Positions 24,565-33,723 of a DNA stretch of 64,000 nucleotides are shown piece by piece. Every line of letters starts with the position of its first letter. Position 1 is the stretch's first letter. Below the pieces are notes generated by a model. That model had not been told where the DNA came from, made no database searches, and was given only the letters and a program-made list of their open reading frames with translations. Made by a program: the position numbers and the translations under genes. Origin of the DNA: DATAGF01 sp963813355 (GTDB taxonomy: Bacteria; Actinomycetota; Thermoleophilia; Miltoncostaeales; Miltoncostaeaceae); NCBI GenBank assembly GCA_963813355.1, contig CAWEYS010000018.1, positions 62,001 to 126,000 of the forward strand, in the 5' to 3' direction.

Positions 24565-26258
24565 CAGTAGGACCTCACCTGGGGCTCGTGCGTCGTCATG
24601 GTGACCTCGGAGTAGTCCAGGCGGATCTGGTCGTCCTCGAGGTAGGACAGCGTGTGCTTCATCCACCGGTCGTCGTCGCGCTCGGGGTGGTCCAGCCGCG
24701 AGTGGGCGCCGCGGCTCTCGGTGCGCTCGACGGCGCCCGTGACCATCGTGGCGGCGAGGTCGAGCAGGTAGCCGGTCTCGATCGTGTGGATGAGCGACTG
24801 GTTGAAGGTGCGGCCCTTGTCCGTGACGATCACGCCCTTGTAGCGCTCGCGCAGCTGCTCGACCGTCGCCTGGGCCTCGCGCAGCTCGCTCTCGGTGCGG
24901 AAGACGCCGACCTTCTCCTGCATCGTGTCGGCGAGCTCGTCGCGGATCTCGTGCTGCACCGGGCCGCGCTGGCGCTCCAGCAGCTCGCGCAGCCGGCGCT
25001 CGTAGTCGCTCGCCGCGGCCGGGGTCGCCTCGGGCGCGCGGCCGTTGAAGACCTCGGTGGCGTACCGCGCCGCGGCGGCGCCGGTGCGGGCGCCGTAGAC
25101 CACGGCCTCCAGGAGCGAGTTGCCGCCCAGCCGGTTGGCGCCGTGCACCGACACGCAGGCGCACTCGCCGGCGGCGAACAGCCCCTGCATGTGCGGGGCG
25201 GCTCCCCACGAGTCCACGTGGACCCCACCCATGTGGTAGTGCGCGCCGGGGCGCACGGGGATCGGCGCCTCGATCGGGTCGACGCCGGCGAAGGCCATCG
25301 CCAGCTCGCGGATCTGGGGCAGGCGCTCCATGATCTTCTCGCGCCCGAGGTGGCGCAGGTCGAGCATGACCGAGCCGTCGATCCCGCGGCCCTCGAGGAT
25401 CTCGGTGGCCTCCGAGCGGGAGACGACGTCGCGGGAGGCGAGCTCCAGCTTGTTGGGCGCGTACTTGCTCATGAAGCGCTCGCCCTCGCTGTTGAGCAGG
25501 TAGCCGCCCTCGCCGCGGGCGCCCTCCGTGACCAGCACCCCGGACGGGTTGAGCGTCGTGGGGTGGAACTGCATGAACTCCATGTCCTTCAGGGGCACGC
25601 CCGCCGCGAGCGCCAGGCCCATGCCGTCGCCCGTGGAGGAGTGGGAGTTGGTCGAGGGCCGGTAGACGCGGCCGGCGCCGCCGGTGGCGAGCACGACGGA
25701 CTTCGCGCCGACGGTCTCGATGGTGCCGTGGACCATGTCGTACGCCACGACGCCGCAACAGCCGCCGTAGGAGTCCTTCACCAGCTCGGTGACGAACCAC
25801 TCCTCGTAGGTCGGGATCTCGTACTTCACGCACACCGTGTAGAGCGTGTGCAGGATCACCAGGCCGGTGAGGTCGGCGGCGAAGCAGGTGCGCGGGAAGC
25901 CCGCGCCGCCGAACGGGCGCTGGGCGATCTTGCCGGTGCTCTCGTGGCGGCTGAAGACCGCGCCCCAGTGCTCGAGCTGGATGATCTCGCCGGGCGCCAT
26001 CTCGCACAGGATCTCGATGGCGTCCTGGTCGCCGAGGTAGTCGGAGCCCTTGACGGTGTCGAAGGTGTGGTTCCCGGGGTTGTCCTCGGTCTCGTTGCCG
26101 AGCGCCGCGTTGATGCCGCCCTGCGCCGCGCCGGAGTGGCTGCGCACGGGGTGGACCTTCGTGACCAGGGCGACGTCCGCGCCCGCCTCGTGCGCGGCGA
26201 TGGCGGCCCGCATCCCGGCGAGGCCGGCTCCCACCACCACCACGTCATGGCTCAGCAC
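24564..26258 (-). CDS. sdhA: Succinate dehydrogenase/fumarate reductase flavoprotein subunit
   Basis: A 564-residue catalytic subunit oxidising succinate to fumarate. It opens with the FAD motif VVVVGAGLAGMRAAIAAHEAG. The covalent FAD histidine lies in RSHSGAAQGGINAALGN. Substrate and FAD region: GAGFPRTCFAADLTG, LATGGAGRVY, MEFMQFHPTTL and AAGECACVSVHGANRLGGNSL. Start GTG 26258 reads GTGCTGAGCCATGAC. First gene of sdhA-sdhB-hdrB-like. The 340 bp upstream hold a large palindromic element and the divergent SLC13 transporter. Confidence 0.95.
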   Translation of the reverse strand: MLSHDVVVVGAGLAGMRAAIAAHEAGADVALVTKVHPVRSHSGAAQGGINAALGNETEDNPGNHTFDTVKGSDYLGDQDAIEILCEMAPGEIIQLEHWGAVFSRHESTGKIAQRPFGGAGFPRTCFAADLTGLVILHTLYTVCVKYEIPTYEEWFVTELVKDSYGGCCGVVAYDMVHGTIETVGAKSVVLATGGAGRVYRPSTNSHSSTGDGMGLALAAGVPLKDMEFMQFHPTTLNPSGVLVTEGARGEGGYLLNSEGERFMSKYAPNKLELASRDVVSRSEATEILEGRGIDGSVMLDLRHLGREKIMERLPQIRELAMAFAGVDPIEAPIPVRPGAHYHMGGVHVDSWGAAPHMQGLFAAGECACVSVHGANRLGGNSLLEAVVYGARTGAAAARYATEVFNGRAPEATPAAASDYERRLRELLERQRGPVQHEIRDELADTMQEKVGVFRTESELREAQATVEQLRERYKGVIVTDKGRTFNQSLIHTIETGYLLDLAATMVTGAVERTESRGAHSRLDHPERDDDRWMKHTLSYLEDDQIRLDYSEVTMTTHEPQVRSY

Positions 26259-26373
26259 GTCCCGGAACCCCCCGGCTCGACGACTTCCCCCAAAGGTTAT
26301 CGAACGGCCATCCCGCGCCCCCAGGGACAGATGGCCCAGCCTAGGCCGGCCCTCTTGGCGGGGCCGGCCGAGG

Positions 26374-26554
26374 CCATATGCGCCCTGGCCGGGCGCATAT
26401 GTGGACCGGCGGCACCGCCTTCGGCGGGAACGGCCGCCGGAAAGGTCAACACCACCGCATGCACGGATCGCGGTGGTTGTGCTGGTCCCGGCGGCCGGCC
26501 CCGGCGCAGCCGGTGCCGCCGGTCCACATCGGGCCCCGGCCAGGGGCCCGATGG
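26374..26554. repeat. ~180-bp nested palindromic element between sdhA and the SLC13 gene
   Basis: Three levels of symmetry. Left hairpin 26375-26401: CATATGCGCCC-TGGCC-GGGCGCATATG, perfect 11-bp arms. Right hairpin 26527-26553: CATCGGGCCCC-GGCCA-GGGGCCCGATG, perfect 11-bp arms. Between them GTGGACCGGCGGCACCG (26401-26417) pairs perfectly with 26511-26527, enclosing a long imperfect inner hairpin (26436-26504). The outer hairpins are themselves related in inverted orientation, giving ends of about 44 bp that mirror each other. No coding frame is supported. It may be a MITE-like or REP-like element, or a structured bidirectional regulator. The rest of 26259-26599 contains another GC hairpin (26343-26368) and the SLC13 promoter. 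Confidence 0.55.
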
Positions 26555-26599
26555 CGTCCGCCGGGCCCGAGAGAGGCCCGGCGTACGCTGTCGCCCGTC

Positions 26600-28394
26600 G
26601 TGAGCTTCGACGAGATCCTCACCCTGCTGGTGATCCTGGGCGTGCTCGGCGTCCTGGTCGCCGAGCGCCTGTCGCCCGCCTTCACGATCCTCGCCGGCCT
26701 GGTGGTGCTGCTCGTGGCGGGGGTGGTCGACGCCGGCGAGGCCTTCTCGGGGTTCTCGAACTCGGCGCCCCTGACCGTCGCCGCGCTCTACGTGGTCGCG
26801 GCGGCGGCCGGCCGCACGCGCGTGCTGGAGATGGTCGTCTCGCGCCTGCCGCAGCGTTCGTCGGCCGCGCGCGACCCCGGAGAGCGGGCCACGCTCGTCC
26901 CGCATCGTCGTGCCGACGGCCTCGGCGTCGGCCTTCCTCAACAACACGCCCATCGTCGCCATGGCGATCCCCCCGGTGCTGTCCTGGTGCCGGCGCACGG
27001 GCCGGTCGCCGTCGCGCTTCCTCATGCCGGTCAGCTTCGCGGCGGTGGTGGGCGGCACCGTCACGCTGATCGGCACCTCGACCAACCTCGTGGTCTCGGG
27101 GCTGATGGAGGACGCGGGCCAGGAGCCGATGGGGCTGTTCGAGATCGGCGCCGTCGGCCTGCCGCTCGCGGTGATCTCGGTGATCGTCATGGTCCTCGTC
27201 GCCCCCTTCCTCCTGCCCAGCCGCCGCGCGCCGAGCGAGAGCGTCGACGAGGACGCCCGCGAGTTCACCGTCGAGATGGAGGTCACGGCCGAGGGCGGGA
27301 TCGCGGGGCGGAGCGTCGCCGAGGGCGGCCTGCGCAGCCTCCAGGGCGTCTACCTCGTGGAGGTCGAGCGCCCCGACGGCCACCGCATCTCGTCGGTGCG
27401 CCCCGACGAGGTCCTGTCGGCCGGCGACCGGCTGACCTTCGCCGGGAACGTGACCAGGATCCTCGACCTGCAGGGGATGCGGGGGCTCGTCTCGGTGCAG
27501 GAGCGCCACTTCGGCGCGGTCGGGTCGACGATCGAGCGCCGCCTCTACGAGGCCGTGATCGCCCCCGGGTCCGGCCTGGTGGGCAGCACCCTGCGCGAGA
27601 GCGGCTTCCGCGGCCGCTACGGCGGCGCCGTGATCGCGATCCACCGAGCCGACGAGCGCGTCGAGGGCAAGCTGGGGGAGGTGCGCCTGCGGCCGGGCGA
27701 CGTCCTCCTGGTGCTCGCCGGGCCGGCGTTCCGCCCGCGCGCCCTCGACCGGCGCGACTTCCTGCTGATCGCCCCGCTCGGCGGCGACGGCCCCCCGCGA
27801 GAGGAGAAGGCGCCCCTCGTGGGACTGGTGATCGTCGGGCTGCTGGTCCTCGCCGGGACCGGCGTCCTCGACATCCTCGCGGCCGCGCTGCTGGCGGCCT
27901 TCGCGGTCGTGGCCCTGCGCGTGCTGACGCCCACCGAGGCCCGCGACTCGGTGGACCTCGACGTGATCGTCGTCATCGCCGCCAGCTTCGGGCTGGGCCA
28001 GGCGATCGAGGAGAGCGGGCTGGCCGACACCCTGGCCGACACGCTCATCGACCCCTTCGGGGGCCTCGGGGACATCGGGCTGCTGCTGGGCGTCCTGCTC
28101 GCGACGATCGTCGTGACCGAGATGATCAGCAACAACGCCGCCGCCGCCCTGCTGTTCCCGGTCGCCCTCGCCACCGCCACGTCGGCCGGGCTCGATCCGC
28201 GCCCCTTCGCCTTCGCCGTGGCGATCGGCGCCTCGTCGTCCTTCCTGACCCCGATCGGCTACCAGACGAACACCATGGTGTACGGCATCGGCGGCTACCG
28301 CTTCACCGACTTCGCGCGCCTCGGCTTCCCCCTGGTCATCGTCATGGTGGCGGTCTCGCTGGTGATGATCCCGATCGCCTGGCCGCTGCGCTGA
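26600..28394 (+). CDS. SLC13/DASS-type anion transporter with RCK (TrkA-C) domains, one frameshift
   Basis: A divalent anion:Na+ symporter-like protein of about 597 residues. N-terminal helices (EILTLLVILGVLGVLVAERL, LAGLVVLLVAGVV) and SGFSNSAPLTVAALYVV are in one frame. Near 26895-26902 an extra C shifts the frame; the rest reads PTASASAFLNNTPIVAM, GGTVTLIGTSTNLVV, two cytoplasmic TrkA-C/RCK domains (about 27270-27760), then helices with EMISNNAAAALLFP and FLTPIGYQTNTMVYG. The paired NNT/TN hairpin motifs are the family signature. Start GTG 26600, with TACGCT at 26584-26589 as -10, a 4-nt leader. The substrate may be sulfate or a C4-dicarboxylate; the TCA neighbours favour the latter, weakly. 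Confidence 0.85.
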
Positions 28395-28433
28395 GGGCCG
28401 CCACAGGCGCGGGGGCGGGGCGGCGGTGTTCGG

Positions 28434-28472
28434 TATGCTCCGTGGGGTTTGCGGCCGCCTCGGGGCGGCCGC
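28434..28472 (+). promoter_or_regulatory. Promoter -10 (TATGCT) and 5'-UTR hairpin of icd
   Basis: TATGCT at 28434-28439 is a good -10 box. GCGGCCGC-CTCGGG-GCGGCCGC (28451-28472) forms a perfect 8-bp hairpin in the predicted leader, before the AAGGAG ribosome site of icd. Confidence 0.45.
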
Positions 28473-28506
28473 TCGACAGTGAAGCGCCATCGAAGGAGTC
28501 CGCCCA

Positions 28507-29598
28507 GTGGCACACCGCGTCACATTCATCCCTGGCGACGGCACCGGGCCGGAGATCGCCGCGGCCACCAAGCGCGTCCTCGACGCGACCGGCGTGGACT
28601 TCGACTGGGACGTCCAGGAGGCCGGGGTCGACATCATGGAGACGGCGGGCACGCCGCTGCCCGACGCCGTGATCGAGTCGATCAAGGAGAACAGGGTCGC
28701 GATCAAGGGCCCGATCACGACGCCCGTCGGGCACGGCTTCCGCAGCGTCAACGTCGCTCTACGGAAGGCCCTCGACCTCTACGCCTGCGTACGCCCCTGC
28801 AAGAGCTACGACGGCGTCCGCTCGAAGTACGACGGCATCGACCTCGTCTTCGTCCGCGAGAACACCGAGGACCTGTACGCCGGCATCGAGTTCGAGAAGG
28901 ACACGACCGAGGAGCTCGCCCTCGCGGGCAAGATCGAGGAGCTCTCGCCGGGCGTGCACATCCGCGAGCACTCGGGCATCTCCATCAAGCCCATCTCGGT
29001 CGAGGGCACCACCCGCGTCGTCCGCTACGCCTTCGACTACGCCGTCGAGAACGACCGCGCGAAGGTCACGGCGGTCCACAAGGCCAACATCATGAAGCAC
29101 ACCGACGGCCTCTGGCTCGCCGTCGCGACCGAGGTCGCGAAGGACTACCCGGGCATCGAGTTCGAGGAGCGCATCGTCAACAACATGTGCATGCAGCTCG
29201 TGCAGAAGCCGGAGCTGTACGACGTGATCGTGCTCCCCAACCTGTACGGGGACATCCTCAGCGACCTCGGCGCCGGTCTCGTCGGCGGCCTGGGCGTCGC
29301 GCCGGGCGCCAACATCGGCAGCCACGCCGCGCTCTTCGAGCCCACCCACGGCAGCGCGCCGAAGTACGCCGGCATGAACAAGGTCAACCCGATCGCCATG
29401 ATGCTGTCGGGCGTGATGATGCTGCGGCACCTCAAGGAGATCGAGGCCGCCGACCGGATGGAGGGCGCCATCGCCGACATCATCCGCGAGGGCGAGAGCG
29501 TCACCTACGACATGAAGCCCCACCGCGACGACCCGACCGCCGTCGGGACCTCCGAGGTCGCCGACGCCGTCATCGAGAAGCTGAAGGTCGCTGCGTGA
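28507..29598 (+). CDS. icd: Isocitrate dehydrogenase
   Basis: A 363-residue enzyme of the isocitrate/isopropylmalate dehydrogenase family converting isocitrate to 2-oxoglutarate. IPGDGTGPEI opens it; the substrate loop SVNVALRKALDLYACVRP is the isocitrate type (Ser, Asn, Arg) rather than isopropylmalate. ENTEDLYAGIE, the catalytic Lys in VHKANIMK, and the metal site NLYGDILSDLGAGLVGG follow. The coenzyme loop HGSAPKYAG keeps the Lys-Tyr pair associated with NADP+ in the E. coli enzyme. GTG 28507 has AAGGAG upstream. Overlaps mdh as GTGA. Confidence 0.9.
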   Translation: MAHRVTFIPGDGTGPEIAAATKRVLDATGVDFDWDVQEAGVDIMETAGTPLPDAVIESIKENRVAIKGPITTPVGHGFRSVNVALRKALDLYACVRPCKSYDGVRSKYDGIDLVFVRENTEDLYAGIEFEKDTTEELALAGKIEELSPGVHIREHSGISIKPISVEGTTRVVRYAFDYAVENDRAKVTAVHKANIMKHTDGLWLAVATEVAKDYPGIEFEERIVNNMCMQLVQKPELYDVIVLPNLYGDILSDLGAGLVGGLGVAPGANIGSHAALFEPTHGSAPKYAGMNKVNPIAMMLSGVMMLRHLKEIEAADRMEGAIADIIREGESVTYDMKPHRDDPTAVGTSEVADAVIEKLKVAA

Positions 29599-30585
29599 CG
29601 GCGCCCCTGCGGGTCGCCGTGACCGGCGCCGCGGGGCAGATCGGCTACTCCATCCTCCCCCGCATCGCGGCGGGGGAGGCGTTCGGAAAGGACCGGCCGG
29701 TCGTCCTGCAGCTGCTGGAGATCCCCGCCGAGGGGCCCCAGAAGGCCCTGCGCGGGGTGGCCATGGAGCTCGACGACTGCGCCTTCCCGCTCCTGCAGGG
29801 GATGGTGCTGACCGACGATCCGCGCGAGGCCTTCGCGGAGGCGGACTGGTGCATCCTCATCGGCAGCAAGCCGCGCGGCCCCGGCATGGAGCGGGCCGAG
29901 CTGCTCACAGACAACGGCAAGATCTTCGTCGAGCAGGGGAGCGCCATCGACGAGGTCGCCTCGGACGAGGCGCGCGTCGTCGTGGTCGGCAACCCCTGCA
30001 ACACCAACTGCATGATCGCCGCCGCCCAGGCGCGCCGGCTCGGGCCCGAGCGCTTCACCGCCATGACCCGCCTCGACCAGAACCGGGCCCGCACCCAGCT
30101 CGCCCAGAAGGCCGGCGTCCCGATCACCGAGGTCGAGGACATCATCATCTTCGGCAACCACTCGCCGACGATGTTCGCCGACTTCACGAACGCCCGGATC
30201 GGCGGCCGCCCCGCCCGCGAGGTCATCGGCGACCGTCCGTGGCTGGAGGGCGAGTTCCTGGCGACCGTCGGCAAGCGCGGCGCGGCCATCATCGAGGCCC
30301 GCGGCCTGTCGTCGGCGGCCTCGGCGGCCAACGCGGCGCTGGACCACGTGCGCTCGCTGAACACCCCGGGGGACACGATCCACTCGGTGGCGGTGCGCTC
30401 CGACGGCTCCTACGGCTTCGACGAGGGCGTGTGGGCCTCGGTGCCGGTGCAGGACGACGGCGCCCGGCACGTACGAGGTCGTGCGCGAGGGCTTCGAGCA
30501 CGACGACTTCGCCCGCGCCAAGATCGCCGCGACCAACGCCGAGCTGGTCGAGGAGCGCGAGACCGTCAAGGCGATGCTGGGCTGA
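29595..30585 (+). CDS. mdh: Malate dehydrogenase, type 2 (one frameshift)
   Basis: About 329 residues after correction. NAD motif VAVTGAAGQIGYSILPRIA; VVVVGNPCNTNCMIAAAQA; the substrate Arg and loop MTRLDQNRARTQLAQKAG; the catalytic His in IIFGNHSPTMFADF. GTG 29595 overlaps the icd stop. Near 30461-30469 an extra C breaks the frame: after SVPVQDDGA the proper C terminus (TYEVVREGFEHDDFARAKI ... TVKAMLG) continues in the next frame to TGA 30583-30585. Part of an icd-mdh TCA-cycle operon next to sdh. Confidence 0.92.
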
Positions 30586-30645
30586 TCTGAGCGGCGCCCG
30601 GGCCCGCGCCGGCGGGCCCCGCCGCCGCGATGGTCCTTGCACGAG

Positions 30646-30659
30646 ACAGACCGGTCTGT
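30646..30659. promoter_or_regulatory. Perfect 14-bp TetR-type palindrome
   Basis: ACAGACCGGTCTGT is fully self-complementary and lies just upstream of the tetR start, with TTGCAC (30638-30643) as a possible -35 overlapping it. This sequence type is a classical operator for TetR-family repressors, so autoregulation of the tetR-DJ1 pair is likely. Confidence 0.75.
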
Positions 30660-30666
30660 TTCGCTT

Positions 30667-31263
30667 GTGGCCGTGCCCTCGACCACGGCCGCACCCCCGC
30701 CCCGCACCCGCATCCTCGACGCCGCCTCGGAGGCCTTCTACCGGCAGGGGATCGCGGCCGTGGGGGTGGACGCCATCGTCGCCGACGCGGGCGTGGCGAA
30801 GTCGACGCTCTACCGCCACTTCCCCTCCAAGGACGACCTGGTCGTCGCCTTCCTGCGCCGGCGCGACGAGCGCTGGCGCGCATGGCTGCGCTCCGAGGTC
30901 GAGCGCCTGAGCCCAGACCCGGCGGGGCGCCCGCTCGCGGTCTTCGACGCGCTCGGCGGCTGGTTCGCCTCGGAGGACTTCCGCGGCTGTGCATTCATCA
31001 ACGCCGCGGCCGAGATCGCCGACCCCGCCCACCCGGCGCGGGCGGCGGTCCAGGAGCACAAGCGGCTCTGCGGCGACTATCTCGACGAGCTCCTGCGGTC
31101 CGCCGGCCGCCGCCGGGCGGCGGCCGGCGCGGCCGCCCTCCTCCTGCTGATGGAGGGGGCCATGGTCTCGGCGCTCATCGAGCGCGATCCCGCCCCGGCC
31201 GCGCGGGCCCGGGCGGCGGCGGCCCTCATCCTCGACCACCACGCCCCTCGGGAGGACCGATGA
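30667..31263 (+). CDS. TetR-family transcriptional regulator
   Basis: About 198 residues from GTG 30667. The helix-turn-helix reads GIAAVGVDAIVADAGVAKST followed by LYRHFPSKDDLVVAFL. The C-terminal domain contains RGCAFINAAAEIADPAHPARAAV, the pattern of TetR proteins with a TetR_C_11-like domain. An upstream TTG at 30637 would start translation before the palindromic operator, so the downstream GTG is preferred. Overlaps the following DJ-1/PfpI gene by ATGA; the pair is probably one autoregulated operon. Confidence 0.85.
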   Translation: MAVPSTTAAPPPRTRILDAASEAFYRQGIAAVGVDAIVADAGVAKSTLYRHFPSKDDLVVAFLRRRDERWRAWLRSEVERLSPDPAGRPLAVFDALGGWFASEDFRGCAFINAAAEIADPAHPARAAVQEHKRLCGDYLDELLRSAGRRRAAAGAAALLLLMEGAMVSALIERDPAPAARARAAAALILDHHAPREDR

Positions 31264-31925
31264 GCGAGCGCATCCCCGGGTTCCGGCTCGGGATCTACGT
31301 CTTCAAGGACGCCGAGATCGTCAACTTCGCCGCGCCCCACGGCGTGTTCTCCGTGGCGCGGCGGTTCGACCCCGAGCTCGACGCCTTCCTCATCGCCGAC
31401 TCGGCCCGACCGGTCCAGGCGCAGGCCGGGTTCACGGTGCTGCCGAACTACAGCTTCTCCGACGATCCCGCCATGGACGCCTTCCTGATCCCGGGCGGGT
31501 TCGGCACCCGCCAGGAGATGCGCAACGGGCGCCTGCACGAGTTCATCCGCGCCCTGCCCGAGTCGACGCTGCTCACCAGCGTCTGCACCGGGTCGTGGAT
31601 CTACGGCGTGATGGGCCTCCTCGACGGCCTGCCGGCGACGAACCGCAAGGAGCCCGACCGCGTCGAGTCGGGGCCGAACGGCAAGGTGCCGCTCGACCGC
31701 CTCGCCGAGATCGCCCCGGCCTGCCGCATCAGCCGCGCGCGGGTGGTCGACGCGGGGCGCATCGTCACGGCGGGGGGCATCGCCTCGGGGATGGAGATGG
31801 GCTTCCACCTCCTGCGACGCGCCGGCTACTCGGACGAGCTGATCGGGGAGGTCGCGCGGGTCATGGAGTACTCGGCGGCCTGGGACCTCTACCGCGACGA
31901 CGTGGAGGCCGCGGTCCCGGCCTGA
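31260..31925 (+). CDS. DJ-1/PfpI (ThiJ) family protein, isonitrile-hydratase-like
   Basis: A 221-residue class I glutamine-amidotransferase-fold protein. The nucleophile elbow is LLTSVCTGSWIYGVMGLLDG, with Cys at the turn; an upstream acid is in FKDAEIVNFAAPHGVF, and IVTAGGIASGMEMGFHLL is the C-terminal signature. Such proteins include isonitrile hydratases, glyoxalases and AraC co-sensors. ATG 31260 shares ATGA with the tetR stop, so TetR probably controls it in response to a reactive small molecule. Confidence 0.85.
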   Translation: MSERIPGFRLGIYVFKDAEIVNFAAPHGVFSVARRFDPELDAFLIADSARPVQAQAGFTVLPNYSFSDDPAMDAFLIPGGFGTRQEMRNGRLHEFIRALPESTLLTSVCTGSWIYGVMGLLDGLPATNRKEPDRVESGPNGKVPLDRLAEIAPACRISRARVVDAGRIVTAGGIASGMEMGFHLLRRAGYSDELIGEVARVMEYSAAWDLYRDDVEAAVPA

Positions 31926-32053
31926 CGCCCGGGTCAGGGGCGCCGGACCGGCTGCTCGTCCAGGTCGTCGGCGCTTCGGCGAGGGGCCGCCGGTCACCGC
32001 GGCGCCCCGGTCGCAGCGGGTACCCTTGGGGCCCCGCCCGAGAGAGGAGCGAC

Positions 32054-32551
32054 ATGTCCGACGAGACCGTGCACAAGGTCCATGTCCACCTTACGCGCGA
32101 GAATCCTCCGGTGCGGCAGGCCCACCTCCTCTGCACCGGCGAGGTGGTCACGTTCGGGACGCCGGGCTGGCAGGGCGAGCACTACGGCTTCGCGCCCGGC
32201 ACCGCCGAGGACAACCCGGGGACGCTCGACTTCCTGGTCGCCTCCGTCGGCGGCTGCCTCATCGGCACGCTCGGCGGGGCGCTGAAGGCGCGTGGCATCG
32301 ACGGCAGCGGCGGCCGCCTGACGGCCGACGCCGCCGGGGAGGTCGTGGTCGACCCCGACGGCGTCCTCCGGCTGCGCCGCATCGACATCGTCTACCACCT
32401 CATGGCGGACGAGGAGCAGCGCGCGGCCGCCGAGCGCGCCCATGCCTTCCATGCCGCCCACTGCCCCAACGCACGCTCGGTGGCCGCGGCCATCGAGATC
32501 GTCACCGAGCTCGAGCTCATCCCCGCCACGGAGACCGCCGCCGCGGGCTGA
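32054..32551 (+). CDS. OsmC-like peroxiredoxin-type protein
   Basis: A 165-residue OsmC/Ohr-fold protein starting ATG 32054 after GAGAGGAGC. The two family cysteines are present: one in LDFLVASVGGCLIGTLGGAL and one in HAAHCPNARSVAAAI. They reduce organic hydroperoxides in characterised relatives. TACCCT (32022-32027) is a plausible -10. The 128-nt gap before it shows no other gene. Confidence 0.85.
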   Translation: MSDETVHKVHVHLTRENPPVRQAHLLCTGEVVTFGTPGWQGEHYGFAPGTAEDNPGTLDFLVASVGGCLIGTLGGALKARGIDGSGGRLTADAAGEVVVDPDGVLRLRRIDIVYHLMADEEQRAAAERAHAFHAAHCPNARSVAAAIEIVTELELIPATETAAAG

Positions 32552-32564
32552 GGCCGGGCGTAGG

Positions 32565-33668
32565 TCAGGCGGCCGCCGTTGCCGCGGCGGCGGCGCGGAA
32601 GACGGCGCCCAGGCGCGCCATGCCCTCGTCGATCTCGGCCGGGCTGACCCCGCTGTAGGCGAGGCGCAGGGTGTCCTCGCCGCCCTCGACGACGCAGTCC
32701 GAGCCGCGCACGTAGAGCACGCCGGCCGCCTCGGCGTCCGCGAAGAGGGCGTCCGCCGACATCCCCTCGGGCAGGGTCAGCCAGCAGAAGAAGCCCCCGG
32801 CCGGCGGCACGCAGCGGGTGCCCTCGGGCATGTGCCGCATGCCGGCCATCATGGCGTCGCGGCGCTCGCGCATGAGGCCCGTGACGCGCTCGATGTTCCC
32901 CGGCAGGTGGCCCCCGGTCACGAGCCGGTGGATCGCCGCCTCGGCGAGGAGCGCCGGGGAGATGTACGTGCGCGCGGCGGCGGCGGCGAGGCGCCCGGCG
33001 AGGTCGGGCGGGCAGACCATGTAGCCGACCCGCAGGCCCGGCGCGACGGTCTTCGAGAACGACGAGGTGAAGAGCACCCGGCCGGGGGCGGCGATCTCGG
33101 CCAGCCCGGGCAGCGCCTCACCCTCGAAGCGCAGCTTCCCGTAGGGGTCGTCCTCGAGGATGAGGACGTCGTGCTCGTCGCAGAGCTCCACCAGGGCCCG
33201 GCGCTTGGCGGCCGAGAGGGTGGCGCCGGACGGGTTCTGGAAGTTGGGGATGGTGTAGAGCAGCCGCGGGACGCGGCCGGCCGCGCACGCGGCGCGCAGG
33301 GCCTCGACGTCCATGCCGTCGTCCTCCACCGGCAGCGGGAGGATCTCCATGCCGTGCAGCCGCAGCTGCAGGAGGGCGCGGTCGTAGGTCGGCGCCTCGA
33401 CGGCGACGAGGTCGCCGGGCTCGAGCAGGGTCTCGAGCAGGAACACGAAGCCCTGCAGCGAGCCGTTGGTCACGAGGACCTGGTCGGGCGCGGCCCCGTG
33501 CTCGGCGGCGAGCACCTCGCGCAGCGGCGGGTAGCCGTTGCCGGTGCCGTACGAGAGCACCCGCACGCCGTCGTCCTCGAGCGCGGCGCGGGTGCAGTCG
33601 GCGATCAGGCCCGTCGCGAGCGCCTCGGGGCAGGGGGCTCCGCGGGCGAAGGAGATCGTCGTCGGCAC
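32565..33668 (-). CDS. PLP-dependent aminotransferase, class I/II (2-aminoadipate-type)
   Basis: A 367-residue fold-type I aminotransferase. Residues: YGTGNGYPPLREVLA, substrate/PLP helix TNGSLQGFVFLLETLL, PTYDRALLQL, the N-x-x-NPSG motif IPNFQNPSGATL, D/Y pair LILEDDPYGKLRF, and the Schiff-base lysine in FTSSFSKTVAPGLRVGYMV. Related to MocR C-terminal domains and 2-aminoadipate or aromatic aminotransferases, but without a GntR DNA-binding domain. GTG 33668; TAGAGT lies 8 nt upstream, so the transcript may have almost no leader. Exact substrate unknown. Confidence 0.88.
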   Translation of the reverse strand: MPTTISFARGAPCPEALATGLIADCTRAALEDDGVRVLSYGTGNGYPPLREVLAAEHGAAPDQVLVTNGSLQGFVFLLETLLEPGDLVAVEAPTYDRALLQLRLHGMEILPLPVEDDGMDVEALRAACAAGRVPRLLYTIPNFQNPSGATLSAAKRRALVELCDEHDVLILEDDPYGKLRFEGEALPGLAEIAAPGRVLFTSSFSKTVAPGLRVGYMVCPPDLAGRLAAAAARTYISPALLAEAAIHRLVTGGHLPGNIERVTGLMRERRDAMMAGMRHMPEGTRCVPPAGGFFCWLTLPEGMSADALFADAEAAGVLYVRGSDCVVEGGEDTLRLAYSGVSPAEIDEGMARLGAVFRAAAAATAAA

Positions 33669-33694
33669 GACGACGGACTCTAGTAAACGCCGGT

Positions 33695-33713
33695 GCCCGG
33701 AGCCGCGCCGGGC
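33695..33713 (-). terminator. GC hairpin downstream of Ig-like paralogue A
   Basis: GCCCGG-N7-CCGGGC, 6-bp stem, just after the stop at 33724 on the minus strand. There is no U-tract, so it may act as a Rho-dependent or mRNA-end structure. Confidence 0.3.
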
Positions 33714-33723
33714 GGGGGCGTCC

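Noticed and set aside
28507..29598. 3-isopropylmalate dehydrogenase
   Set aside because: The substrate loop SVNVALRK and neighbouring mdh and sdh genes fit isocitrate dehydrogenase better.
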